A DNA stretch of 64,000 bases from Billgrantia pellis (GTDB lineage: Bacteria > Pseudomonadota > Gammaproteobacteria > Pseudomonadales > Halomonadaceae). The stretch is from assembly GCF_008297955.1 (NCBI RefSeq), contig NZ_VTPY01000003.1, positions 310,001-374,000 of the forward strand, written 5' to 3'. The notes beneath the pieces were generated by a model, which was given only the letters and a program-made list of their open reading frames with translations, did no database searches and was not told the DNA's origin. This document shows positions 9,294 to 18,455 of this stretch, piece by piece. The position numbers and the translations under genes were made by a program. Each line of letters opens with the position of its first letter. The first letter of the stretch is position 1.

Positions 9294-9977
9294 ATGATCC
9301 GCCTCCCACGAACGCTAGGCCGCCTTCTCCTCCTGCTGCTGGCCGTCATGCCCGGCCTTGCGCTGGCCGAACGTACGCCGGCGATGCCGGAACTGACGCC
9401 CTTCAGCGCCAGTTATCGACTCGAGGTAAAGGGATGGCCCAATGCCACTATCGACCATCGCTTGAGTCGCGAAGGGGGCCATTGGCAGAGTCGCATGCAG
9501 GCCGCCATTGCCGTGGCGCGCGGTAACGAACGCAGCCGCTTCATCGTCACCTCGAAGGGTATCCGCTCGGTGAGCTACGCCAGCGGCTACTCGCTGCTGG
9601 GCGTCGGCGGCCGCTACCGACTGGGCGAAGGCGACCTTGCCCATCACGTCGACCGTCAAGCCGCCTTGATCGAACTCTCCCGGCGCGCTCTCGCAGGCGG
9701 CTGCGAGGACGATGCCTGTCGGCTCTCTTACCAGGACCATCGCGGTCGCGAGGAGACTCGCGATTTCCGTGTGCTGGCACGTGAGACGCTGCGTCTGCCC
9801 TCGGGCGAGTTCGAGGCGCTCAAGGTCGAGGTGAAAGATCCCGAGAGCCCCGACAGCACGCTGCTCTTTCATTTTCACCCGGCGCTGCCCGGCCTGCTGC
9901 TGGCGGTGGATTACCACAGCGACGGCGAACGCAAGAGCCGACTCTTTCTCACCGCGCTGGATGCGCCCGAACGTTGA
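9294..9977 (+). CDS. DUF3108 family exported protein
   Basis: A 227-residue secreted protein. The ATG at 9294 gives a clean signal peptide (LLLLLLAVMPGLALA, cleavage after residue 25); the open frame extends to 9222 without it. The mature part begins LTPFSASYRLEVKGWP and contains repeated beta-strand patterns (SRFIVTSKGIRSVSYASGYSLLG; DHRGREETRDF), as in the DUF3108 family of periplasmic lipocalin-like proteins of unknown role. It stands upstream of lysO on the same strand with a 97-base gap. Family assignment is fairly sure; function is unknown. Confidence 0.75.
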   Translation: MIRLPRTLGRLLLLLLAVMPGLALAERTPAMPELTPFSASYRLEVKGWPNATIDHRLSREGGHWQSRMQAAIAVARGNERSRFIVTSKGIRSVSYASGYSLLGVGGRYRLGEGDLAHHVDRQAALIELSRRALAGGCEDDACRLSYQDHRGREETRDFRVLARETLRLPSGEFEALKVEVKDPESPDSTLLFHFHPALPGLLLAVDYHSDGERKSRLFLTALDAPER

Positions 9978-10074
9978 CATCGCCTTGCTGACCTTCTCCT
10001 CGGAACTTCGCCGAAAAGCCTGATACAGTTGGCGGCTTTCGCCGCCATGGGCGGCCTCGTTGAAGGGAATCGCG

Positions 10075-11001
10075 ATGCTATCCGGGCTGTTGATCGTTTT
10101 GCTACCGCTGCTGCTGGGTTATCTGGTCCCCCTGCGCCATGCCGGAGCGCTCGCATGGGTCAACCGTGGCGTCAATGCCTCGGTCTACGTCATCCTGCTG
10201 CTGATGGGTGTCGGATTGGCGGGCCTGAACGACTTGCTCCTGGAGCTGTCGCGCATGGGTGGGCAGGCCCTCCTGCTGGTCGCGGTCATTACCACCTGCA
10301 ACCTGGCGGCACTGTGGTGGCTGTCGCGCCGACTCGCTCTTCGCCTGCTCACGTCGCCGGTGGTCGGGGGCGCACCGACCACCAAGCTGGCCGCCCTGCT
10401 CGGCTCCTTATCGCTGGTGGCCGCGGTAGGCGGCGGCGTGTTGCTCGGACTCATACTCGGCTGGCTGATCGGCGACAGTGTCTTCGTTCACGCCGAGCGA
10501 CTCGCCGAATGGGTGCTCTACGCCCTGCTGGCATTGATCGGTTGTCAGTTGCGCAATTCAGGCATGCCGCTGCGCCAGATCCTGCTCAATCGTCACGGTC
10601 TGGCGATTGCCGCTACCCTGGCGGTAAGTTCGCTGCTCGGCGGACTGTTGGCGGCGCCGTTGCTTGCGCTGCGTTGGAACGAGGGTTTGGCGTTGGCGTC
10701 CGGCTTCGGCTGGTATTCGCTCTCGGCGATCCTCGTCGGCGATCGCCTCGGCCCGCTGCTCGGCGGCGTGGCCTTCTTTAACGACCTGACCCGTGAGCTG
10801 CTGGCCTTCGTTCTGATTCCTTTGACCATTCGCCGCCATGCTCCGCTGGCTATCGGCTACGGCGGCGCCACGTCCATGGATTTCACCTTACCGGTGATCC
10901 AGCAACACGGCGGCGTTGCCTGCGTGCCGATCGCCGTTGTCAGCGGGTTCCTGCTTTCGCTGCTGTCGCCGCCGTTGATCCTGTTCTTCCTGTCGCTGTG
11001 A
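10075..11001 (+). CDS. lysO: Lysine exporter LysO family protein
   Basis: A 308-residue integral membrane protein of the LysO (YbjE, DUF340) family, which exports L-lysine and toxic analogues in E. coli. About eight hydrophobic segments are visible, with the family-like stretches VVGGAPTTKLAALLG, a central GFGWYSLSAIL and a late MDFTLPVIQQHGG. The ATG at 10075 is chosen because GAAGGGA lies 8 bases upstream; the frame is open from a TTG at 10060. Diaminobutyrate is a short lysine analogue, so a link to ectoine metabolism is conceivable but speculative. Confidence 0.85.
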   Translation: MLSGLLIVLLPLLLGYLVPLRHAGALAWVNRGVNASVYVILLLMGVGLAGLNDLLLELSRMGGQALLLVAVITTCNLAALWWLSRRLALRLLTSPVVGGAPTTKLAALLGSLSLVAAVGGGVLLGLILGWLIGDSVFVHAERLAEWVLYALLALIGCQLRNSGMPLRQILLNRHGLAIAATLAVSSLLGGLLAAPLLALRWNEGLALASGFGWYSLSAILVGDRLGPLLGGVAFFNDLTRELLAFVLIPLTIRRHAPLAIGYGGATSMDFTLPVIQQHGGVACVPIAVVSGFLLSLLSPPLILFFLSL

Positions 11002-11037
11002 ATGGCGAAATCGTGTCCGTCACTCAGCGCGCCTCGC

Positions 11038-11054
11038 TTGCACACTGCTTGCAC
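11038..11054 (+). promoter_or_regulatory. Direct repeat TTGCAC-N5-TTGCAC upstream of the RND operon
   Basis: TTGCACACTGCTTGCAC has two TTGCAC half-sites with an 11-base period, the typical layout of an OmpR/PhoB-type operator. It lies 70 to 86 bases upstream of the adaptor start. The same half-site appears in front of the Spy-like gene (17660-17676), so it is a candidate site for the BaeR-like regulator of this locus. Confidence 0.45.
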
Positions 11055-11123
11055 CTTTCCTGACCATTGACTGCATCGCGTTGGGGGATGCTGTCATGGC
11101 CCATCTGCCGTCGCGAGTCGTCC

Positions 11124-12377
11124 ATGCCCGCCCCAGCCCCTCTACCGTTATCCTTCTCCTCACGCCGTGCCCGGCGCCAGCGGGGTCGTATCGCCGTCGG
11201 CACCCTGCTCGCCCTGCTGCTTTTGACCGTCGCGGCAGTCCTCGCCTGGTGGCTGCTCACTCAACCACCCCGCATCGAACGCCGCCCGCGCGCCGAGGTC
11301 TCGCCACCGCTGGTTGACGTCATCGACGCCCAACACCAGGCTGCCGCGCCGGAGCTGCACGGCTTCGGCCGGGTCGTTGCCGAACGCGAGGCGCGCCTCG
11401 CCAGCCGCGTGGCTGGCGAGTTGGTCGAATTCACGGCGGAAGCGCTCCCCGGTCGGATGGTCGAAGCCGGCACCCCGCTGGCCAGGCTGGATGACGCCGA
11501 CCTTCGCCTCAACCTGCGCGAGGCCGAAGCCGCACTGGTGCAAGCCGAGGCCGCACTCGCCATGGAGCGCGGCGAACAGCAGCGAGCCGAGACCGAATAC
11601 CGCAGCTTCGGCCGGGAACTGACCGCCGAGCGGCGTGCCCTGGTATTGCGCGAACCGCAGCTGCGTAACGCCGAGGCGGAAGTGGAGCGAGCCCGCGCTG
11701 CCCGCGACCGGGCACGCCTCGCACTCGAGCGCGCCACACTCAGTGCTCCCTGGCGAGGCATGGTGCAGGCGCGCCTGCTGGGAGCCGGCAGCGCCGTCGC
11801 CAATGGCACCGAAATTCTGCATCTGGTGGATGCGTCACGCTTCTGGGTGCGCGTCTCGCTGCCGGGAGAGGCACTGGCGTGGCTCGAGGCCGCCGACGCA
11901 GGTCGTCCCGGTAGCCCCGTGACCCTGGCCACCCGCACCTGGCCCGACGGCCAGACGCGCAGCGGCGAGGTGATCGCCATCCTGCCGGCACTGGAAGAGG
12001 AGGGCTTGCAGGCACAACTGCTGGTGGCGATCGAAGATCCCCTCGGTCTGGAGAACAACCTCCCCGCCCTGCGTCTGGGTGACGTGGTACGCCTGACGTT
12101 CGTCGCACGGCCCCGCGAGGGGCTGTTCGCCCTGCCCGCCGCCGCGCTGCGGCCCGGCGAGGAAGTCTGGCTGCTTGACGACGAGGAGCGCCTTCGCCGA
12201 CGCGCGGTCGAGGTCGTCCACCGAGGCGAGACGCGCGTGCTGGTCGGCGCCGGCCTCGAGGAGGGCGAACGCGTGGTGACCTCACAGCTCGGCCAGCCGC
12301 GCGAAGGCATGCGCCTACGACCGCGCATCGCCGACCGTGAGCGCCCGGCCGGAGAATCGGGGGAGTCCCGCTCATGA
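11124..12377 (+). CDS. RND efflux periplasmic adaptor (membrane fusion protein)
   Basis: A 417-residue HlyD/AcrA-type adaptor joining the inner-membrane pump to an outer-membrane channel. It has a single N-terminal membrane helix (about 23-45), a barrel-sandwich half (GRVVAEREARLASRVAGELVEF), a long charged coiled coil (about 125-215), the second lipoyl half, and a beta-barrel/membrane-proximal domain. I chose the ATG at 11124; the frame is open from 11067 and an ATG at 11088 is an alternative. Its stop overlaps the pump start in ATGATG. It heads a four-gene transcript with pump, kinase and regulator. No outer-membrane channel gene is adjacent. Confidence 0.85.
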   Translation: MPAPAPLPLSFSSRRARRQRGRIAVGTLLALLLLTVAAVLAWWLLTQPPRIERRPRAEVSPPLVDVIDAQHQAAAPELHGFGRVVAEREARLASRVAGELVEFTAEALPGRMVEAGTPLARLDDADLRLNLREAEAALVQAEAALAMERGEQQRAETEYRSFGRELTAERRALVLREPQLRNAEAEVERARAARDRARLALERATLSAPWRGMVQARLLGAGSAVANGTEILHLVDASRFWVRVSLPGEALAWLEAADAGRPGSPVTLATRTWPDGQTRSGEVIAILPALEEEGLQAQLLVAIEDPLGLENNLPALRLGDVVRLTFVARPREGLFALPAAALRPGEEVWLLDDEERLRRRAVEVVHRGETRVLVGAGLEEGERVVTSQLGQPREGMRLRPRIADRERPAGESGESRS

Positions 12378-15300
12378 TGCGTCGCGGCCCCATCGCCTGG
12401 ATGGTTCACCATGGCGTCGCGCCCAACCTGTTCATGCTGTTGCTGATCATCGGCGGGTTGCTGGCTTCCACCGCGATCAAGAAAGAGGTCTTCCCCGACT
12501 TCGAGCTGGAGATCGTGCACGTGGCGATCGGATACCCTGGCGCCACTCCCGAGGAAGTGGAGCGCAGTCTGCTGCTGCCCATGGAGGCGGCGCTGGCCGA
12601 CGTCGACGGTATCGATGAACTCACCGCCACCGCCAACGAGGGCGCCGGGCGCGTCTCGGTGACGCTGATCGATGGCGTCGACGTGATGCGCGTCTATCAG
12701 GAGATTCAGCAGGCCATCAATGCGATCACTCAGCTACCCGCCGCCGCCGATCCCCCGCGCTTCAACCTCGCCGGGCGCGCCCGCAGCGTCATGAGTCTGC
12801 AGCTTCACGGCTGGGTCGACGAGCGCCTGCTGCACGATGTCGCCGAGGAGCTGCGCGCCGAGCTGCAGGCTTCTCCGGGTATCTCCCAGGTGGAACTTGC
12901 CGGTAACCGCGAGCGTGAGATACAGGTACTGCTCGACGAGGAGGCCATGTACCGGCACGGGCTCGATCATCGCGGGCTGGCCGCCCGCATCGCCGACGAG
13001 GCGCTCGACCTGGCCGGCGGTCGCCTGGCCACCGACGAAGGCGAATGGCTGATCCGCTACCAGGGGCGGCGCGACGAGGCCCGCGAGTTCGCCGAACTGC
13101 CGCTGATCGGCACCGCCGACGGAGGCCAGCTGCGCCTGGGCGACATCGCCCGGGTGGTCGACGGCTTCGCCGAGACCGACAGCGAGGTGCTGTACAACGG
13201 CGCTCCCGGGCTCAGCCTGGCGGTTTTCCAGACCGGCCACCAAACGCCGATCGGCATTTCCGATGCCGTCCATGCCCAGCTCGATCGGCTGCGTGCGCAA
13301 CTGCCCGAGGGCATCGCTCTGGACGTGTCGCAGGACAGCTCCGAGATCTATCGCGATCGTCTCGACCTGCTGCTCAAGAATGCCTGGCTGGGCCTGGCGC
13401 TGGTACTGGTGTTGATGGCGCTGTTCCTCGAGGCGCGCCTGGCTTTCTGGGTCACGCTGGGCATCCCTACCGCCTTCCTCGGCGCCCTGCTGTTCCTGCC
13501 CTGGCTCGGCGTCTCGCTCAACATGATGTCGATGTTCGCTTTCATCATCGCGCTGGGCATCGTCGTCGACGACGCCATCATGATCGGCGAGAACATCCAC
13601 AGCTACCGTGAGCAGGGACATTCGCTACGCGAAGCCGCGGTGCGTGGCGCGCGCGAGATGGCGGTACCGATCACCTTCGCGATCCTGTCCAATATCGTGG
13701 CTTTCCTGCCGCTACTGTTCCTGCCCGGCTTTCTCGGCATGATCTTCGCCGTCATCCCACTGGTTGTCGTGACGGTATTCCTGGTGTCGTGGCTGGAGGC
13801 GTTGTTCATCCTGCCGGCGCATCTGGCCCACCGTGCCGGCGGACGTGACGCTTCGCCCTGGCTCGAGCCGCTGGACCGACTGCGCCGTACCCTGCAGGAG
13901 GGCCTGGCCCACTTCACTCATCATCGCTTCGCGCCCTTCCTCGAGCGCACCCTCGACCAACGCCTGCTCACCGTCAGCCTGGCTGTCGCCGTGCTCGTCA
14001 TAGCCATCGCCTGGGGCATGAGCGGACGCCTAGGCTTCTCGCTGATGCCGCGGGTCGAATCCGACCGGGTACAGGCCAGCGTGACCCTGCCGGTGGGCAG
14101 CCCCATCGCCGAGGATCGGCGCATTCGTGACCGGCTGCTGGAGAGCGCCCAAGCCTTGGTCGCGCGCAACGATGGGCCGCGCTTCACGGCCACCCATGCC
14201 CAGATCGACGGCGACCGCCTCAGCGTGCGCCTGACCCTCGCACGCGAGAGTCTCGCTGCCTGGCCGCCGTCGCGGGTGGCGCGCGCCTGGCGCGAGGAGG
14301 CTGGCGATATCGTCGGCGTTCAGGCGGTACGCTTCGAATCGGATGTAGGCGGACCCGGCGCCGGCGCCGGACTCACCCTGCGCCTGTCTCACCCCGATAG
14401 CCGCGCGCTGGAAACGGCTGCCGTGCGGCTGGCAGATGAGCTCGCCGGATTCGACGGGCTGACTGATATCGACAGCGGCCTGGCCGACGGCAAGCCCCAG
14501 CTCGAGCTGCGCCTGTCGCCGGAAGGACGAGCGCTGGGGCTGACCGGCGCCGACCTCGCCGCCCAATTGCGAGGCCCGCTGCAGGGAGCCACCGCCCTCG
14601 AGCAGTTCGTCGGGGCTCATGAAATCAGCGTAGTGGTGCGCTTGCCGAGCGACGAGCGCGACAGCCTGGGCCAGCTGCAGCAGTTACCGATTCGTACGCC
14701 CTCCGGCCTGGAGGTACCGTTGCGGCGGGTCGCCGAGATCCACCTGGGCCGCGCCGCCACCACCCTGGAACGGATCAACGGTCGGCGCCAGATCAGCGTC
14801 ACCGCCGACACCGATAGCGATGCCCGGATCAACCAGGTCGTAGCGACCCTGCAAGCGGACCTCTTCCCTGCCCTGCGGGCCGCCTGGCCGGGGCTGGAGC
14901 TGACCCTGGGGGGACGCCAGCAGGAAACTGCCGACAGCGTCTCGGCCCTGACCCAGGCCACTTGGCTGACCCTGATCGCGCTCTATGCGCTGCTGGCGAT
15001 TCCCTTTCGCAGCTACCTGCAGCCACTGCTGGTGTTGGCGGCGATTCCGTTCGGCATCATCGGCGCCATGGCCGGTCATGCGCTCATGGGTTATGGCCTA
15101 TCGGTGATCAGTCTGATGGGCATGCTGGCGCTGTCGGGCGTGGTGATAAACGACGCCCTGGTGCTCATCGACTACGCCAACCGACGCCGACGCGAAGGGC
15201 TGGGGGCGCGCGAGGCGATCGTCGCCGCGGCGACGCGCCGCCTGCGGCCGATCATGATGACCACCCTGACTACCTTCCTCGGGCTCGCTCCCATGATCTT

Positions 15301-15484
15301 CGAGACCTCACGCCAGGCGCGCTTCATGATTCCCCTCGCCATCTCGCTCGGCTTCGGCCTGCTGTTTGCCACCCTGATCCTGCTGGTATTGGTACCCTGT
15401 CTCTATTTGATGCTGGAGGGTCTGCGCGAACGCCTGGGTCACCCGCCCCCGTCAACCGCCTCTCCTCAGGAGCCGATTCGATGA
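12374..15484 (+). CDS. RND-family efflux pump, inner-membrane subunit
   Basis: A 1036-residue HAE-type RND transporter of AcrB/MdtB length, using proton flow to expel compounds from periplasm or membrane. TM1 lies at about 12-30, two large periplasmic loops follow TM1 and TM7, and the proton-relay aspartates are visible in TM4 (IALGIVVDDAIMIGENI). The second half repeats the pattern (LMGMLALSGVVINDALVLIDYANRRRREG), as expected from the internal duplication. It overlaps the adaptor stop and the kinase start by 4 bases on each side. The substrate is unknown; coupling to a BaeSR-like pair parallels mdtABC of E. coli. Confidence 0.93.
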   Translation: MMRRGPIAWMVHHGVAPNLFMLLLIIGGLLASTAIKKEVFPDFELEIVHVAIGYPGATPEEVERSLLLPMEAALADVDGIDELTATANEGAGRVSVTLIDGVDVMRVYQEIQQAINAITQLPAAADPPRFNLAGRARSVMSLQLHGWVDERLLHDVAEELRAELQASPGISQVELAGNREREIQVLLDEEAMYRHGLDHRGLAARIADEALDLAGGRLATDEGEWLIRYQGRRDEAREFAELPLIGTADGGQLRLGDIARVVDGFAETDSEVLYNGAPGLSLAVFQTGHQTPIGISDAVHAQLDRLRAQLPEGIALDVSQDSSEIYRDRLDLLLKNAWLGLALVLVLMALFLEARLAFWVTLGIPTAFLGALLFLPWLGVSLNMMSMFAFIIALGIVVDDAIMIGENIHSYREQGHSLREAAVRGAREMAVPITFAILSNIVAFLPLLFLPGFLGMIFAVIPLVVVTVFLVSWLEALFILPAHLAHRAGGRDASPWLEPLDRLRRTLQEGLAHFTHHRFAPFLERTLDQRLLTVSLAVAVLVIAIAWGMSGRLGFSLMPRVESDRVQASVTLPVGSPIAEDRRIRDRLLESAQALVARNDGPRFTATHAQIDGDRLSVRLTLARESLAAWPPSRVARAWREEAGDIVGVQAVRFESDVGGPGAGAGLTLRLSHPDSRALETAAVRLADELAGFDGLTDIDSGLADGKPQLELRLSPEGRALGLTGADLAAQLRGPLQGATALEQFVGAHEISVVVRLPSDERDSLGQLQQLPIRTPSGLEVPLRRVAEIHLGRAATTLERINGRRQISVTADTDSDARINQVVATLQADLFPALRAAWPGLELTLGGRQQETADSVSALTQATWLTLIALYALLAIPFRSYLQPLLVLAAIPFGIIGAMAGHALMGYGLSVISLMGMLALSGVVINDALVLIDYANRRRREGLGAREAIVAAATRRLRPIMMTTLTTFLGLAPMIFETSRQARFMIPLAISLGFGLLFATLILLVLVPCLYLMLEGLRERLGHPPPSTASPQEPIR

Positions 15485-16905
15485 GGTTACGCTTCCGTCG
15501 CCCGCCCTTCTCGCACCTGGGCCTCAAGCTGTTCGTGATCATTCTGTCGGTCAACGTGGCGATCGCCGGGCTGGTGTTCCTGGCGGTATCGCGCAGCCTC
15601 GACCGCGGCTTCCTGGAGTATCTCGAGACCACCCAAGCCAGTCGCGCCGAAACCCTGGCCGAAGGCCTCGGCCAGGAGTGGGCGAGCCGCGGCGGCTGGC
15701 AGTGGCTGCGCAACTCCCCGCCGGCCTGGGAGCGGCTGGTGCGTCGGCAGCTGTGGCCCGGCGAGCGCCCACCCCACGGCATTGAGCGCCGCCTGGGCGA
15801 TGCCCGTGATTTCGTGCTGCACGACGCCGAGGGCCTTCCCGTGATCGGCTTGCCGCCCGACGATCACGAGGGGGCCGCCAAGCTGAACTGGCTGCCCATC
15901 GAGCACCAGGGCCAGCGGGTCGGTACCCTCGGCTACCGGCCCCCGGAACAGTTGATGGCGCGCATGGACCGTATCTTCCTCGCCCGCCAACAGCGCAACC
16001 TGGGCATCATCGTCGCGGCCCTGGGGCTGGCATCGCTGCTGTTGGCGGGGGGGCTGGCCTGGTGGCTGGGGCGTCGCACGCGCAGCATGGCGCTGGCCAC
16101 CCGTCAGCTGATCGAGGGCGACTACAGCACGCGACTGCCGGAGCGGGGTCGTGACGAACTCTCGCGCCTGGCACGTGACTTCAACAGTCTGGCCGCCACC
16201 CTGGAGGCCAGCCGAGAGGCCCGGAACCGTTGGGTGTCGGACATTGCGCATGAGCTGCGCACGCCGCTGGCCGTCCTGCGTGGCGAGATCGAAGCCATGC
16301 AGGACGGTATCCGTCCGCTCGACGAGGACAACCTGCGTTCGCTGTCGCAGGAGGTGGGCCAGCTCGAGCGGCTGGTCGCCGATCTGCGCCTGCTTTCGCA
16401 GAGCGATGCCGGTGCCCTGGAGGTCCAGCTCGCCCCGCTCGATCTCTCGTCGAGCCTGGCCTCGCGACTGAATGAAGCGAACGGTTGGCTCGCCGATTGC
16501 GGCATGGCGCTCTCCACCTCGATCGAGGGGCCGGCCTGGATCCGCGGCGATGCCCGCCGCCTGCGCCAATTATGGACCAACCTGCTCGACAACAGCTGCG
16601 CCTACACGACCTCGCCGGGCCGTCTCGATGTCAGCCTGACCCTGCGCGGGGATCGGGCGCGTGTGGTGTGGCAGGACAGCCCGCCGGGCGTACCCGACGC
16701 GGCGCTCGATCGGCTCACCGAGCGGCTCTACCGGGTCGAGGGGTCACGCAGTCGCGCCAGCGGTGGCAGCGGGCTGGGGCTTTCCATCGCCAGCGCTCTG
16801 GTCAAGTGCCACGGCGGCACCCTGCAAGCCTCGCCCTCGCGCTTGGGTGGGTTATGCTGGACGCTCGAATTTCCGGTCCTCGAGGCCGGCGAACAACGCG
16901 AATGA
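15481..16905 (+). CDS. baeS: BaeS-like sensor histidine kinase
   Basis: A 474-residue transmembrane kinase. TM1 lies at about 17-37, a periplasmic sensor region at 38-165, TM2 at about 172-195 (IIVAALGLASLLLAGGLAWWLG), then HAMP. The H-box is SDIAHELRTPLAVLRGEIEA with the phosphorylated histidine at 257; N-box NLLDNSCAY and G-box GSGLGLSIASALV follow. The wording around the H-box closely resembles E. coli BaeS, which reports envelope stress. The ATG at 15481 overlaps the pump stop as ATGA. It pairs with the regulator that follows. Confidence 0.85.
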   Translation: MRLRFRRPPFSHLGLKLFVIILSVNVAIAGLVFLAVSRSLDRGFLEYLETTQASRAETLAEGLGQEWASRGGWQWLRNSPPAWERLVRRQLWPGERPPHGIERRLGDARDFVLHDAEGLPVIGLPPDDHEGAAKLNWLPIEHQGQRVGTLGYRPPEQLMARMDRIFLARQQRNLGIIVAALGLASLLLAGGLAWWLGRRTRSMALATRQLIEGDYSTRLPERGRDELSRLARDFNSLAATLEASREARNRWVSDIAHELRTPLAVLRGEIEAMQDGIRPLDEDNLRSLSQEVGQLERLVADLRLLSQSDAGALEVQLAPLDLSSSLASRLNEANGWLADCGMALSTSIEGPAWIRGDARRLRQLWTNLLDNSCAYTTSPGRLDVSLTLRGDRARVVWQDSPPGVPDAALDRLTERLYRVEGSRSRASGGSGLGLSIASALVKCHGGTLQASPSRLGGLCWTLEFPVLEAGEQRE

Positions 16906-16916
16906 GGAAAGCGCCC

Positions 16917-17639
16917 ATGCAAGAAGCCGACGCCCCGCGCGATACCCTGCTGATCATCGAGGACGAGCCCAAGATCGCCCGACTGGTGGCCGACTACCTG
17001 GAAGGCAGCGGCTTCGCCACGCAACACATCGACCATGGCGACCGAGTGTTGCCATGGCTGCTGGAACGCGCCGAGGCTGAGGCGTCCCCGGCGCTTGTGC
17101 TGCTCGACCTGATGCTGCCGGGGACCGACGGCCTGACACTGTGTCGCGAGATTCGCCAGCGCTGGCCGGCCATCGCCATTATCATGCTTACCGCTCGGGT
17201 CGAGGAGGTCGACCGCCTGTTGGGCCTGGAACTCGGGGCCGACGACTATATCTGCAAGCCCTTCAGCCCGCGCGAGGTCGTGGCCCGGGTCAAGGCCGTC
17301 CTGCGCCGCAGCCAGGCGCTTCACGACCCCGCAGCGGCCGCCACCGGCAGCCAGCTCACGCTCGACGACGAGGGCTGGCGCGCACTCGCCGATGGCCAGG
17401 ATCTAGGACTCACGGCCGTCGAGTACCAGTTGCTCAAGGTGATGATGCAAGCGCCGGGACGCATCTTCTCCCGCGATCAACTGATGGATCGCATGTATCG
17501 CGATCATCGTATCGTCTCGGAGCGCACCGTCGACAGTCACGTCAAGAAACTGCGGCGCAAAATCGCCGACGCCTGGCCCGAGCGCGAGATTATCCGCTCG
17601 GTTTACGGAGTCGGCTACAAGTACCAACCTGAAGAGTGA
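16917..17639 (+). CDS. baeR: BaeR-like response regulator (OmpR/PhoB family)
   Basis: A 240-residue response regulator: receiver domain (about 9-125) with the acidic pair in IIEDEP and the phosphoacceptor D64 in LVLLDLMLPGTDG, and a C-terminal winged helix (about 140-235, with LTAVEYQLLKVMMQAPGRIFSR and VDSHVKKLRRKI in the recognition helix). The start at 16917 has GAGGAAA 8 bases upstream; an ATG at 16902 overlapping the kinase stop is an alternative. It is predicted to act on the repeats upstream of the RND operon and of the Spy-like gene. Confidence 0.88.
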   Translation: MQEADAPRDTLLIIEDEPKIARLVADYLEGSGFATQHIDHGDRVLPWLLERAEAEASPALVLLDLMLPGTDGLTLCREIRQRWPAIAIIMLTARVEEVDRLLGLELGADDYICKPFSPREVVARVKAVLRRSQALHDPAAAATGSQLTLDDEGWRALADGQDLGLTAVEYQLLKVMMQAPGRIFSRDQLMDRMYRDHRIVSERTVDSHVKKLRRKIADAWPEREIIRSVYGVGYKYQPEE

Positions 17640-17659
17640 TCTTGCTTCTTTCACGTTTG

Positions 17660-17676
17660 GTGCAAGTTGATTGCAC
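17660..17676 (+). promoter_or_regulatory. Inverted repeat GTGCAA-N5-TTGCAC upstream of the Spy-like gene
   Basis: GTGCAAGTTGATTGCAC has two perfect 6-base arms with a 5-base spacer and lies 48-64 bases before the Spy-like start. The TTGCAC half-site and the 5-base spacer are the same as in the direct repeat upstream of the RND adaptor gene (11038-11054), which suggests one shared regulator. Confidence 0.45.
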
Positions 17677-17723
17677 AGGCACCTACGACACTGCCAGCAT
17701 CCCAATGCAAAGGAGTGACCGAG

Positions 17724-18374
17724 ATGCGCCGTAACGTTACCCACAACCTGCTGGTGCCTGCCCTGCTCGCCGTGGCCATCGCGCCCCTATCGCTGGCAGC
17801 CGCCCCCGCCAAGAGCGAGGACGGTTGGCATGAGCAGCGCCATGAGCGTTTCGAGGAGCGCCGCCAGGTTCTGTTCGAGCGCGCCGGTATCGACGAGGAG
17901 ACCCGCAGCGCCCTGGAGCAGGCCCACGACGAGCTTCACCAGGCCATGCGCGAGCTGCGCGAGCGGCACCGTGAGAGGATGAACGAGATTCTCGACGAGG
18001 AGCAGCGTGAAGCTCTGCGCGAGGCCAAGCGTGAGATGCGCCAGGAGCAGCATGCCGAGCATCGCGGCGAGCGCCGGAAGAATAGGCAGGATCGCCTGGC
18101 CACCCTGGTCGACAGCTGGGAACTCTCCGACGACGAGCGCGAGCGGCTGAGCGAACTGCGCGATTCCCTGTATGCCGACATGCGGGAACTGCGCGACCAG
18201 GAGTTCGATTCCCGCGCGGCGCGCCGTGAGGTGTGGCGGTCGCTGCGCGACGAACATCGTGAAGCCCTCGGCGAAGTGCTGAGCGAGGAGCAGATCGCCG
18301 CTCTCGAGGCCTTTATGCAGCCCCGCCACCACAGGGGCCACGATAAGCACCATGGCGAACGCCACCAGGGCTGA
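17724..18374 (+). CDS. Spy/CpxP-like periplasmic protein with histidine-rich tail
   Basis: A 216-residue exported protein: signal peptide ending at about residue 29 (LLAVAIAPLSLAAAPA), then almost entirely charged amphipathic helix rich in Glu, Arg and His. Two LTxxQ-like repeats are replaced by ELSDDERERLSELRDSL and VLSEEQIAALEAF. The last 20 residues form a His cluster (HHRGHDKHHGERH), suggesting metal binding. AAGGAG lies 9 bases before the ATG. In E. coli, Spy and CpxP are ATP-independent chaperones controlled by BaeSR/CpxAR; position after a BaeSR-like pair supports this family. The mature part is longer than Spy, so the family call is tentative. Confidence 0.7.
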   Translation: MRRNVTHNLLVPALLAVAIAPLSLAAAPAKSEDGWHEQRHERFEERRQVLFERAGIDEETRSALEQAHDELHQAMRELRERHRERMNEILDEEQREALREAKREMRQEQHAEHRGERRKNRQDRLATLVDSWELSDDERERLSELRDSLYADMRELRDQEFDSRAARREVWRSLRDEHREALGEVLSEEQIAALEAFMQPRHHRGHDKHHGERHQG

Positions 18375-18389
18375 TGGATCGCCAAGGCA

Positions 18390-18434
18390 GTAAAATGCAT
18401 CGGGCCCGGCTTGTGCCGGGCCCGATGCGTTTTA
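18390..18434. terminator. Bidirectional intrinsic terminator
   Basis: A 14-base perfect stem (GCATCGGGCCCGGC and its complement) with a TTGT loop is flanked by GTAAAA on one side and TTTTAC on the other. It thus carries a T-run for both strands. It separates the convergent Spy-like gene and the TRAP permease gene. Confidence 0.9.
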
Positions 18435-18455
18435 CTGTGACCGTGGCTGCCAGGC

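Noticed and set aside
12734..13621. 295-codon frame opposite the RND pump gene
   Set aside because: Shadow of the pump coding strand; low-complexity Gln/Gly/Asp-rich translation without domain features.
16485..16916. Extended N-terminus of the response regulator inside the kinase gene
   Set aside because: The extra 144 codons overlap the kinase ATPase domain in another frame; a clear receiver domain begins at 16917 with its own ribosome-binding site.
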